Source: Fibrobacter sp. UWB2 (GTDB lineage Bacteria; Fibrobacterota; Fibrobacteria; Fibrobacterales; Fibrobacteraceae). From it: DNA of 64,000 nt. Location: positions 62,001 to 126,000 of the forward strand of contig NZ_MWQK01000005.1 in NCBI RefSeq assembly GCF_002210425.1. Direction: 5' to 3'. Numbering within the stretch: position 1 is the first letter of the stretch; each line of letters opens with the position of its first letter. Positions 8,667-16,127 of this stretch are shown here, piece after piece. Made by a program: the position numbers and the translations under genes. The notes beneath the pieces were generated by a model. It was given only the letters and a program-made list of their open reading frames with translations, was not told the origin of the DNA and did no database searches.

Positions 8667-9146
8667 TTAGAATCTGCGAGAATGGCGGCAATACTCTTCG
8701 TATTCTTCGCCGAAGTCGCGACGGAGGCGTTTTTCTTCGCTTAGCACCTGCACCATCATAATCGCAAAGAAGGCGACGAATACAGCGCAAGATTGCCAGG
8801 TCCACAGCCACACAGCGGCACCCATGAGATAAACGAGAGTCCCCGTCAGCATCGGATTGCGGTTGATTTTATACGGACCATCGACCATCAAGTGCTGCGT
8901 ACGCGGGGCCACTTCGTGGCCGAAAGCATCCATCGGATTTCCTTTGCCACGATTGCGCATGTAGACGATAGTCCAAATACTCAGCACAAGGCCCACAAGC
9001 ATCACAACAGGCGCCACAATGCAGCGCCAAGTATCAACCGGCCACAGCGCGGGCATTCCAGATGCAAGCCACATAATTGTCGGGATGAGCATCACAAAGA
9101 GAATCCCGCCCAACAAGTAACCGATAAAATCACGAAAGCGTTTCAT
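8667..9146 (-). CDS. isoprenylcysteine carboxyl methyltransferase-family membrane protein
   Basis: Integral membrane SAM-dependent methyltransferase-like protein of 159 aa (ICMT/PEMT superfamily). It has four likely transmembrane segments (around residues 8-28, 42-62, 95-112 and 113-135). The family signature is VDGPYKINRNPMLTGTLVY, and the C-terminal EEKRLRRDFGEEYEEYC segment carries the conserved acidic/basic pattern. Substrate unknown; prokaryotic members methylate diverse lipophilic acceptors. It converges with the lipoprotein at 7709, with 4 nt between stops. Confidence 0.85.
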   Translation of the reverse strand: MKRFRDFIGYLLGGILFVMLIPTIMWLASGMPALWPVDTWRCIVAPVVMLVGLVLSIWTIVYMRNRGKGNPMDAFGHEVAPRTQHLMVDGPYKINRNPMLTGTLVYLMGAAVWLWTWQSCAVFVAFFAIMMVQVLSEEKRLRRDFGEEYEEYCRHSRRF

Positions 9147-9169
9147 TTTTCCTCCCGGATGACGGGGTC

Positions 9170-9703
9170 TTAAAGACTTTGTCCTAACTCAAAAGCTTTT
9201 TGGAGCGAATCGCCGTTCTTGACATCGCCTTTATCTTTTGCACAGCGCACAAGCACCTGGCCCATGTCTTGCAACTTGAAGAAATTTAGGCAAAGCTCGT
9301 ACTGCGTAAGGATGCCGTCGAACAGATCCGGGAGCGATGCTGCCCCCACCAAGAGGAGTGCCATCTTATGGATATGAAACGTATCGCGAATCGAATTGTG
9401 GAAACGATCGATGACCGCTTTCAGCTGGGCGCTCAGTCCATAGAAATACACAGGCGATGCAATCACGAGCATTTCAGCCTTGGCCATTTTTTCGTAGACA
9501 ATTTGCATATCATCTTTTTGGCAGCATTTGTGGTCTTCGCGGGCAAAGCACGAATTGCAACCGATGCAAGGATTGACTTTATAATCGTGAACCGAAACGA
9601 CCTCAACTTGGTGTTTTTGCGAAGCACCCTTCACGAACGATTCCACCAGCAAATCCGTATTACCGCCCTTGCGCGGGCTCCCAGAAAGAACAAGAATATT
9701 CAT
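9170..9703 (-). CDS. iron-sulfur flavoprotein / NADPH-dependent FMN reductase
   Basis: Flavodoxin-fold protein of 177 aa. It starts MNILVLSGSPRKGGNTD, the phosphate-binding loop of the FMN reductase family. PCIGCNSCFAREDHKCC gives CX2CX2CX7C, close to the compact cluster motif of archaeal iron-sulfur flavoproteins, followed by KDDMQ and SPVYFYGLSAQLKAVIDRF. It likely carries out redox chemistry with FMN and a 4Fe-4S cluster. The open frame reaches 9790, but homology and the FMN loop place the start at 9703. A related gene lies at 35716. Confidence 0.88.
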   Translation of the reverse strand: MNILVLSGSPRKGGNTDLLVESFVKGASQKHQVEVVSVHDYKVNPCIGCNSCFAREDHKCCQKDDMQIVYEKMAKAEMLVIASPVYFYGLSAQLKAVIDRFHNSIRDTFHIHKMALLLVGAASLPDLFDGILTQYELCLNFFKLQDMGQVLVRCAKDKGDVKNGDSLQKAFELGQSL

Positions 9704-9792
9704 ACCTAAACCATTGCCATATAGTTTGTTGCTATAATCTATAAAAATAAACTCAAAACTGCTAAGCGGTCTCGTCCATCGACAATACATTC

Positions 9793-9800
9793 TATATTTA
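9793..9800 (+). promoter_or_regulatory. TATATTTA promoter-like element for the TSCPD gene
   Basis: TATATTTA is one base from TAnnTTTG. It is followed by AAAGGA, a Shine-Dalgarno 5 nt before the ATG at 9817. This supports translation starting upstream of the repeat-derived segment. Confidence 0.4.
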
Positions 9801-9816
9801 AAGTAAAAGGAAAATA

Positions 9817-10146
9817 ATGGATCCCGTCGCTACGTTCCAGGATGACAGGGGCGAGGATGACGAGATGCGCGAACATAACAAAAAAAACAACGAGTTTATT
9901 ATGGAAGAGACATTTAAGACAAAAGGCACATGCGCAACGACAATTCAGTTTACGCGTGACGGAGACATTATCCGCAACATCCGCTTTACAGGTGGATGCA
10001 ACGGGAACCTCAAAGCCATTGCAAAGCTTTGCGAAGGTATGAAGGCTGAAGACATTGCAGCCAAGTTGCTCGGAAACACCTGTGGTGGAAAGCCGACCTC
10101 TTGCGCCGACCAGCTCGCTCGCGCCGTTCTCGGGATGCAAGCTTAA
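9817..10146 (+). CDS. TSCPD-domain protein with repeat-derived N-terminus
   Basis: Small Cys-rich protein of 109 aa. From MEETFKTKGTCATTIQF onward it matches the TIGR03905-type TSCPD family (GGCNGNLKAIAKLCEGM, then TSCADQLARAV), a domain related to the C-terminus of some ribonucleotide reductases and of unsettled function. The family normally starts near residue 29 (nt 9901). The first 28 residues come partly from the 30-bp dispersed repeat at 9819-9848. AAGGA lies 5 nt before the ATG at 9817, whereas no Shine-Dalgarno precedes 9901, so the longer form may really be made. The next gene follows 24 nt later. Confidence 0.82.
   Translation: MDPVATFQDDRGEDDEMREHNKKNNEFIMEETFKTKGTCATTIQFTRDGDIIRNIRFTGGCNGNLKAIAKLCEGMKAEDIAAKLLGNTCGGKPTSCADQLARAVLGMQA
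9819..9848 (+). repeat. 30-bp dispersed repeat, copy 1
   Basis: GGATCCCGTCGCTACGTTCC plus AGGATGACAG. It matches positions 15988-16017 at 27 of 30 bases. Here it sits in frame just inside the TSCPD gene start. Confidence 0.8.
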
Positions 10147-10170
10147 TTTTTTACGAGAAGGAGAAAAAAA

Positions 10171-11958
10171 ATGGAAGAGACAACCGCAATAAAATTGGCC
10201 ACACGAAAGAGAAGACTTTTCGCGTTTTTGATAGACGCCTTGATTATCGGCGTATTCGGTTGGATGATCGGGTGGTCCTTTGAAGATGCCATTTTGCAAC
10301 TCGGGAATTTCGGGAGAGCCATCGGCGCCGTAGTTGTTCTGCTTTATTTCGGGATTTGCAACAGCAAGCTTATGAACGGGCAGACGCTTGGAAAGATGCT
10401 GTTAAATATTCGCGTTGTAGACAAAAATTCCAACTATATTTCTGTCGCGAAAGCAATTTTGAGAGCATTGCCATTTGCCCTTTACATTTTGCTAAACGGC
10501 ATGCCAGTTTCTGATTCCTCGGACCTTTATCCAAGCCTCATTCTCGGCACAATCCTATTTTCAATACCGGTTCTTGAAATTTACTTTGCCATAGCCAACA
10601 ACAAATCCTTGCAGTCCTTACACGACATGATAGCAAAGACTTACGTCGTCTCTGCCAAAAGTGAAGGTAGTATCGACTTTACCAACAACAAGGCAATTCT
10701 TTATGCAGGATTCGCACTGCCGATTTTAATTTTAGCAGTAGTCTTCGCAGGCAGTTCCGCAGTTTCAAACAAGCTTATATATGTTAAGGACATGCAAAAG
10801 ATTGTTAGCGTCGCAAGCCAAGAGCTCCCGATTTCAAGTATAACCATGTACCGTAACAAAACCGAAACCACAAATTTCAACGGAGAGACTACACAAACCA
10901 AGCTCATCCAAGTCTCCGCCACTAAGATAAACAAAGACGAAAACGACACATTACTAGCCGTAAAAATTGCAAAAATTATTTTCGACTCTGGATTTACATT
11001 TGAAGAAGACGAAAACCTATTCATCGCCATCACTTATGGTTACGACATCGGTATTGCAAGCAAATACAATTCAAGCAAATTCAACGATACTCCTAAAAAT
11101 TGGAAAGAAGCCGTCAAAGCGATTTCTATACTCGACAAGACCTCTCGCAAAAACAAACCTACTGTAGATATAAAAAGTGATTTTTGGCGAAACGTCGCAA
11201 ACGCCCAATACATTGTTTCCGGCACATTGAATGTCGATACAAACAAAATCCAAGAAATTAAAAAGAGCAAAGGCGATTATATCGAATTTAATTTTGTAAT
11301 TGACTCCGTATTCAAAGGAGACATCGAGAAAAAAGAAATTACCCTCAGAAAATTCATCTGCGACATAAACGGAAAGGAAAATCGTTGCAATGATTCGAAC
11401 CTGTTTACGCTCAACGGCCAAAAAGTTATCGCACCTTTAGTCAAAAGCCAACGAAAGCCTGGCCAATACGCATTTATAAAAAGTTCCGTAAAGGGATTGC
11501 AACTTGCTACCGAAGAAAACGCAAACAAAGTCTCTAACGAAGTCAAATTGCAAAAAGAAATCATCGAAAGCAAATTCTACACAGAAGTTTGTCCTTACAC
11601 AAAGCTCGCCGATAGCGTCAAGACTCTCATCGAAGATATGCTTGTAGCCTCCAAAGCAGAAAGCGCTTACGTCAACTTGGAAAGACTGGGGAAATCAGCC
11701 ATTCCAACCATCATCTGCCAAATGGATGACCGAAGGGAACTCGCCATAAAAAGCATCACGTTCAAAAATAAATCCCCCGACGGCACAGAAAAAACTTGGC
11801 ATTACACCCCACAAGTTGTTACAGACGCCCTTGCGGCCACTTTAAATTTTGTCTCCTGGAACAGCTTCGGGTACATTTTCGATGGAGCAAGTGAAGAAGA
11901 GCGAGTTTCAGTAATCAATGGCTGGAGAATATTTTTGTGGTACCTGATAAACGGGTAA
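10171..11958 (+). CDS. RDD-family membrane protein fused to an undescribed module
   Basis: 595-aa fusion. Residues ~8-155 form an RDD domain: RRLFAFLIDALIIGVFGW (Arg-Asp pattern), QTLGKMLLNIRVVD, and LHDMIAKTYVV, with three or four membrane segments. A further membrane segment lies near 172-192. A middle region (~195-330) is unassigned. The C-terminal ~265 residues are paralogous to the lipoprotein at 7709 (VSGTLNVDTNKIQEI, NDSNLFTLNGQK, ICQMDDRREL, EEERVSVINGWRIFLW). AAGGAG lies upstream of the ATG, and the TSCPD gene is 24 nt away, suggesting co-transcription. Transport or anchoring role unknown. Confidence 0.8.
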   Translation: MEETTAIKLATRKRRLFAFLIDALIIGVFGWMIGWSFEDAILQLGNFGRAIGAVVVLLYFGICNSKLMNGQTLGKMLLNIRVVDKNSNYISVAKAILRALPFALYILLNGMPVSDSSDLYPSLILGTILFSIPVLEIYFAIANNKSLQSLHDMIAKTYVVSAKSEGSIDFTNNKAILYAGFALPILILAVVFAGSSAVSNKLIYVKDMQKIVSVASQELPISSITMYRNKTETTNFNGETTQTKLIQVSATKINKDENDTLLAVKIAKIIFDSGFTFEEDENLFIAITYGYDIGIASKYNSSKFNDTPKNWKEAVKAISILDKTSRKNKPTVDIKSDFWRNVANAQYIVSGTLNVDTNKIQEIKKSKGDYIEFNFVIDSVFKGDIEKKEITLRKFICDINGKENRCNDSNLFTLNGQKVIAPLVKSQRKPGQYAFIKSSVKGLQLATEENANKVSNEVKLQKEIIESKFYTEVCPYTKLADSVKTLIEDMLVASKAESAYVNLERLGKSAIPTIICQMDDRRELAIKSITFKNKSPDGTEKTWHYTPQVVTDALAATLNFVSWNSFGYIFDGASEEERVSVINGWRIFLWYLING

Positions 11959-11984
11959 CGCGCCACAAAGATTCGAAAAAGAGC

Positions 11985-11992
11985 TATCTTTG
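11985..11992 (+). promoter_or_regulatory. TAnnTTTG promoter element for the cupin gene
   Basis: TATCTTTG fits TAnnTTTG and ends 8 nt before the ATG at 12001. No Shine-Dalgarno is seen, so the mRNA may be nearly leaderless. Confidence 0.45.
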
Positions 11993-12000
11993 CAAACGAA

Positions 12001-12366
12001 ATGGAACTGATTAAAAAGTACGACATAACGGTTTTGTGCAACCCCGGAGTGGAGTCTGCACAATTGCTCACGCCCGAGAACAGCAGGTCAGAAAAGGTTT
12101 CGGTCACGAAAGTTTCTGTAATGCCGGGTGCAGAACAGCCGCGTCATAAGCATTATACGTCGGAACAAGTGTGGGTCGCGGTTCAGGGCCGTGGCGTTCT
12201 CTTGCTCGCCGACGATAAGGAAGTTCCGTTTGAAGCAGGCGACGTCGTGCGCTTTGCAGAGAAGGAAATTCACGGGCTGCGCAATATGGGGCCCGAGATT
12301 TTCGAATACATTTGCATCAGTACGCCGCCGATGAATTTCGCGTACGCATACATGCAGGCAAGATAA
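12001..12366 (+). CDS. cupin domain-containing protein
   Basis: Small single-domain cupin of 121 aa. The first cupin motif is PGAEQPRHKHYTSEQVWVAVQGRG (His residues and Glu as likely metal ligands); the second runs through GDVVRFAEKEIHGLRN. It could be a metal-dependent enzyme or a sugar/ligand sensor; the sequence does not decide. A TAnnTTTG element sits just upstream and a symmetric terminator follows the stop, so it is probably monocistronic. Confidence 0.88.
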   Translation: MELIKKYDITVLCNPGVESAQLLTPENSRSEKVSVTKVSVMPGAEQPRHKHYTSEQVWVAVQGRGVLLLADDKEVPFEAGDVVRFAEKEIHGLRNMGPEIFEYICISTPPMNFAYAYMQAR

Positions 12367-12371
12367 AAGAA

Positions 12372-12396
12372 GGCGGCCGAAGCCGCCATTTTTTAT
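12372..12396 (+). terminator. Bidirectional terminator between cupin gene and rseP
   Basis: GGCGGC-CGAA-GCCGCC, followed by ATTTTTTAT on the plus strand and TTCTTTT on the minus strand. Confidence 0.88.
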
Positions 12397-13775
12397 TTCA
12401 AGAAGAGCGAGATTTTCCCAAAATCGAGAATCGTGATAAACACGAAGAAGCTGATGAAGAATGCCGCAGCGACGTTCTGGATTACAGATTGCGTCTTGAG
12501 ACTCAGAGGCTTGCCACGCACTTTTTCGATGCCAAGGAACAGGAGTAGACCGCCATCGGTAATCGCAAGCGGGAGCAAGTTCATCACGCCAAGGTTAATG
12601 CTGATAAGCGCAAGGAGCATGAGAAAGTCCTGGAAACCGCTCATCCACACGTTGCCCATCACGGCGACAATCGAAACCGGGCCGGAGAATGCATCGACCT
12701 TCACCTGGCCTTGGAACAAACGCTTGAAATAGCGGAAGATGCTCGTCGTCATTTTCCAGCTCGTAGCACAAGTCTTTTCGAACGCTTCAATCGGACCGCG
12801 ACGCACAAGATGCGTTTCGCTGAACATCACGTAGCCCATTTGGATTCCTACGATGTAGCGCTTCAGTTCTTCATTGTAAGCAGGCGTCATCTTCACATTG
12901 GCTTTTTCGCCATTACGCAAAAGCGTCACGTTGACTTCGGCACCTTTGGAACCGTCAATCAGGCGGACAACATCTTCATAACGGGAAATGTGTTCGCCAT
13001 TAATTTCAAAAATTGTATCGCCCTGCGCAATCCCTGCTTTTTGAGCAGCAGTACCTTCTTTAGGCGGAAGGCGGACAATCACGCGGTTGCGCGGGTAAAT
13101 GCCGATATCGCCAATTCCCATCTTGATGGGTTCAGAAGTCGAATCGGCCGCCGGAATCACGAGTTCTTGCGGAACGACCTTGATGGCAAGCGGTTCACCG
13201 CCGCGATGCACTTCGAGCATCACATCCGCACCGAGGCTCACGCCGATCTGTTCACGGAAATCTTCCCACCCTTGCGTTTCCTTGCCATTGATAGCCGTAA
13301 TTGTATCACCCGGCTGGATACCTGCAATTTCGGCAGAAGAATTCTTAGCCACAAAACCGATGATAAGGCTCTTATTGTCGGGTTCCTGAACGCCGACCAT
13401 ATAAAGGAAAATCAAGAGGACAAAAGCAAAAACAATATTCACAAATGGGCCCGCAAAAGCAATCGCGGCACGAGCGCCCACCGACTTTCCCAAAAAATCA
13501 TCTTGCGACGGGAGTTTCCCCTCTTCAATGCTATCCGGATTTTCGCCAGCCATGGCGACATAACCGCCAAACGGAATCGCCGAGATGCAGTATTCCGTCT
13601 CGCCTTTCTTGAAGCGGAAAAGCTTTTTGCCAAAGCCCACCGAGAACGTATTTACGCGGACCTTATTCCATTTGGCAACGATAAAATGACCCAGTTCGTG
13701 AATCGTCACGAGGAAGCTCAACGCCAAGAGCCCCAAAATAAACATCAATAAATTATTCAAAATACTCGAAATCAT
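12393..13775 (-). CDS. rseP: RseP site-2 intramembrane metalloprotease
   Basis: Site-2 protease that cleaves transmembrane substrates such as anti-sigma factors and leftover signal peptides (family knowledge). The 460 aa are standard. The zinc motif HELGH is at residues 26-30 in the first membrane helix. Two PDZ domains occupy roughly 115-290 (GIQPGDTITAINGKE and GIAQGDTIFEINGEH). The second catalytic motif, LLPLAITDGG, lies near the C-terminus. TAAATTG ends 5 nt before the ATG, so the mRNA may be leaderless. It follows the GH9 terminator. Confidence 0.95.
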   Translation of the reverse strand: MISSILNNLLMFILGLLALSFLVTIHELGHFIVAKWNKVRVNTFSVGFGKKLFRFKKGETEYCISAIPFGGYVAMAGENPDSIEEGKLPSQDDFLGKSVGARAAIAFAGPFVNIVFAFVLLIFLYMVGVQEPDNKSLIIGFVAKNSSAEIAGIQPGDTITAINGKETQGWEDFREQIGVSLGADVMLEVHRGGEPLAIKVVPQELVIPAADSTSEPIKMGIGDIGIYPRNRVIVRLPPKEGTAAQKAGIAQGDTIFEINGEHISRYEDVVRLIDGSKGAEVNVTLLRNGEKANVKMTPAYNEELKRYIVGIQMGYVMFSETHLVRRGPIEAFEKTCATSWKMTTSIFRYFKRLFQGQVKVDAFSGPVSIVAVMGNVWMSGFQDFLMLLALISINLGVMNLLPLAITDGGLLLFLGIEKVRGKPLSLKTQSVIQNVAAAFFISFFVFITILDFGKISLFLK

Positions 13776-13780
13776 ACGGT

Positions 13781-13787
13781 CAATTTA
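13781..13787 (-). promoter_or_regulatory. TAAATTG promoter-like element for rseP
   Basis: On the minus strand TAAATTG is followed by ACCGT and then the rseP ATG. The same 5-nt gap is seen at rimO and at the gene at 35716. Confidence 0.4.
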
Positions 13788-13788
13788 G

Positions 13789-13817
13789 AAAAAAACGGTG
13801 CCCCGGATGGAGCACCG
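13789..13817 (-). terminator. Terminator of the first GH9 gene
   Basis: On the minus strand CGGTGC pairs with GCACCG around a short loop, followed by a run of at least six T. The flank (TGCATTCTATGAATATG on the plus strand) is repeated after the second GH9 gene. Confidence 0.85.
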
Positions 13818-13844
13818 CTTTGCATTCTATGAATATGAGAGAAT

Positions 13845-15872
13845 TTACTTGATACGATGGCCCTTGAGGTCAAAACGCTTGCCATTCTTTTCGATGAAGA
13901 CTTTCTGGTCATCGAAGCGGAGGCGTGGCTGCGTCGAACGCATGGTCTTGTAATCCACCGGAGCATGAATTGCAATCGTGCCCTGAGAACTGGAGGATTC
14001 TACGTTCGCAAAAGAGCTAGAGGAGCTTGCGGGCTCCACAGAAGACGAGGAGTTGCCAGAAATTGCGGAGGACGAACTGCTTGCAACTTCGGAGGAAGAA
14101 CTCTGCGGAGCGCTCGAAGAAGAGCTTGCGGGAGCTTCGGAAGAGCTCGATGCAGGTACATCCTGTTTTGCAACGCCAGCGGCGGCAAATTCAGGAGCAT
14201 AACCAGAGTTGATAGCTTCGATAGCGCCAGCGAGGTATGCGAGCGGAGCATTCCAGTTGATAGCGACTTCGTTCGTGGCATAGCTGCAGCGCTGATCGGT
14301 GTAAGCGGTAGCGGCCTGACCCTTGCGATAATCAGCGCACTTCCATTCGGCGGCAGAACCAACGTCTTCGCCGCCAGGCTGCGGGCCACCCACTAGCATA
14401 CCCGGGATCGGTTCTTCTACGTTATCCGAAGTACTCGGGCGGTGGTGCGGCATTTTCGGAGACTTGGTGCCGTAACCAGTTACAAAAGACATGTCAAGCG
14501 GGTTCTTGCCAAGGAGGTAATCAAGAACCTTGACGGCAGCCTTGTAATACTTCTGTTCGCCCGTGAGGTAGTAGGCATGCAACAGCCAAACGCCCTGATT
14601 GGAGGCAACCGCATTGGAACCCCATACAAAGTCATCCTTTGCCATCACGACGCCAAAGCCAGATTCAGCGCGGTTCACAAACTTGTCGGCGGTACCCAAA
14701 ATTTTCTGCTTAGCTTCGTTTGCATCGCCACCAAATTGCGCCTGATGCGTAGCCTTTTCGTACGTGGCAAGGCCCATGACATCGCCCCAGTAAGAGACGT
14801 ATTCCGATGAGCCGGACTGCTTGTAGGATGCGTCACCCGTCGTGATGTAGAGTTCTGTCCCGGCAAGAACCTTTTCGTCGTTCGGATTGTCGTTTTCGTA
14901 GGCGCCCGTCGAAACATCAGACGGATTGGCGAGATAGTTGCGGCTCGGGTTCGAGAGGCCCCAAGCGTAAGCCTTCTTGGCAGCTTCGAGGCACTTGGAA
15001 GCGTAAGTTGCATCGAACGGCTTGTAAATGCGGGATGCCATTGCCATCACGGCTGCAAAGTCAAACGTACCCGCCGTGCTCTTGCCGATAGCATAGAGCT
15101 TAGAATTGTCCGCGGCTGGCATCACGTCGCCCGGGAAGCCGAGAGAGGTAAGCTTGTGGTAGACACCGCCATCGGACGCCTGCATGGTGAGCATCCAGTC
15201 AAGATTGTACTTGATTTCGGCAAGCAAATCCGGAAGGGAGCCTTCGGACGGGATGTTCCACTTGAGCGACTTGAAATACTGCGGGAAGTGTTCGTAAAGA
15301 GAGAGGAGCGTGTAGGTCGTGATGCCCGAGTTCACAATGTAACGACCGTAGTCGCCAGCATCGTACCAGCCCTTGGTCGAATTGATCGTGCCCGAAGCAC
15401 CCGTAGAATTGTGGAGTTCAGCGGTCGGATTCGTGTGGCCGGCAGCGCGGGCCCACTTGCCTGCGTACTGGCTTTCGAGAGCCATGGAAGCGCGCTGGTA
15501 GTAGAACCACTTGATGGAAGCCTTGACGATTTCTTCGTAAGTTTTGGATTTCACGACGAGGTCGGAACGGAGCACATTGCCGTTCACCTTGATGCTGTAC
15601 TTGCCCGCTTCAGCGAGCTTGGAGAAATCGACGAGCTGGACATTCTGACCGCTCGCATCCCAGTAAGAGGCGGCCTTCGGAGTCACGGAGAGAACGACCT
15701 GGCCAGCGGCATTCACGAAATCCACGCTGCCGTTAGCATCGACCAAGGCGAGTTCCTTGAAATCGCCCGGACGGTAGCCGATCTGGTTGATGTAGGCAGT
15801 CGCTGCGAAAGCAGGGGCTGCGACGAGCGCGGCAAGCGCTACGGATTTTAACGCATGATTCTTCACAAACAT
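13845..15872 (-). CDS. GH9 endoglucanase with Ser-rich linker and basic C-terminal tail
   Basis: Secreted cellulase of 675 aa. In order: signal peptide ending AAPAFA; N-terminal Ig-like CelD_N domain (TAYINQIGYRPGDFKELAL); GH9 catalytic domain with GWYDAGDYGRY (catalytic Asp, near residue 170), HHRPS (near 476) and NEVAINWNAP (catalytic Glu, near 534); a ~60-residue Ser/Ala linker; and a terminal RLRFDDQKVFIEKNGKR segment, likely an export or attachment signal. The paralog at 16128 is adjacent and lacks the linker. GTG at 15878 is an alternative start. A TATATTATAT promoter-like element lies upstream. Confidence 0.95.
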   Translation of the reverse strand: MFVKNHALKSVALAALVAAPAFAATAYINQIGYRPGDFKELALVDANGSVDFVNAAGQVVLSVTPKAASYWDASGQNVQLVDFSKLAEAGKYSIKVNGNVLRSDLVVKSKTYEEIVKASIKWFYYQRASMALESQYAGKWARAAGHTNPTAELHNSTGASGTINSTKGWYDAGDYGRYIVNSGITTYTLLSLYEHFPQYFKSLKWNIPSEGSLPDLLAEIKYNLDWMLTMQASDGGVYHKLTSLGFPGDVMPAADNSKLYAIGKSTAGTFDFAAVMAMASRIYKPFDATYASKCLEAAKKAYAWGLSNPSRNYLANPSDVSTGAYENDNPNDEKVLAGTELYITTGDASYKQSGSSEYVSYWGDVMGLATYEKATHQAQFGGDANEAKQKILGTADKFVNRAESGFGVVMAKDDFVWGSNAVASNQGVWLLHAYYLTGEQKYYKAAVKVLDYLLGKNPLDMSFVTGYGTKSPKMPHHRPSTSDNVEEPIPGMLVGGPQPGGEDVGSAAEWKCADYRKGQAATAYTDQRCSYATNEVAINWNAPLAYLAGAIEAINSGYAPEFAAAGVAKQDVPASSSSEAPASSSSSAPQSSSSEVASSSSSAISGNSSSSVEPASSSSSFANVESSSSQGTIAIHAPVDYKTMRSTQPRLRFDDQKVFIEKNGKRFDLKGHRIK

Positions 15873-15987
15873 CCTCACTTAAAAAGTGCAAGTTTTAGCC
15901 CATATAATATAGAGCCGTTCAAGTACTTTTTCTACCCGTGCAAACGTCATTTTTAATAGAAGTGTTGCAAGTGTTTTGTAAAAAAAT

Positions 15988-16017
15988 GGGTCCCGTCACT
16001 ACGCTCCAGGATGACAG
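15988..16017 (+). repeat. 30-bp dispersed repeat, copy 2
   Basis: 27 of 30 bases match 9819-9848, differing at positions 3, 11 and 17. It directly abuts the terminator of the second GH9 gene. Confidence 0.8.
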
Positions 16018-16045
16018 AAAAACGGCGTCCCGGGAGGGGCGCCGT
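16018..16045 (-). terminator. Terminator of the second GH9 gene
   Basis: On the minus strand ACGGCG pairs with CGCCGT, followed by TTTTT. The T-run abuts repeat copy 2. Confidence 0.8.
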
Positions 16046-16127
16046 CTTGCATTCTATGAATATGGATTTTTGAGGTTCGTTTTCGCGGAATCTCGCGATT
16101 TTCACAATCTTGGTTTTTCCGCAAATA

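Larger units (their letters stand above)
15879..16127. other. Spacer between the two GH9 genes
   Basis: 249 bp without a gene. It holds the promoter region of the first GH9 gene (TATATTATAT near 15902-15911 on the minus strand), the 30-bp repeat copy 2 and the terminator of the second GH9 gene. Confidence 0.7.

Noticed and set aside
14000-14180. Repetitive Ser-codon stretch resembling a short tandem repeat or CRISPR-like array
   Set aside because: It is the irregular Ser/Ala linker of the GH9 enzyme read in frame; no constant repeat-spacer structure.
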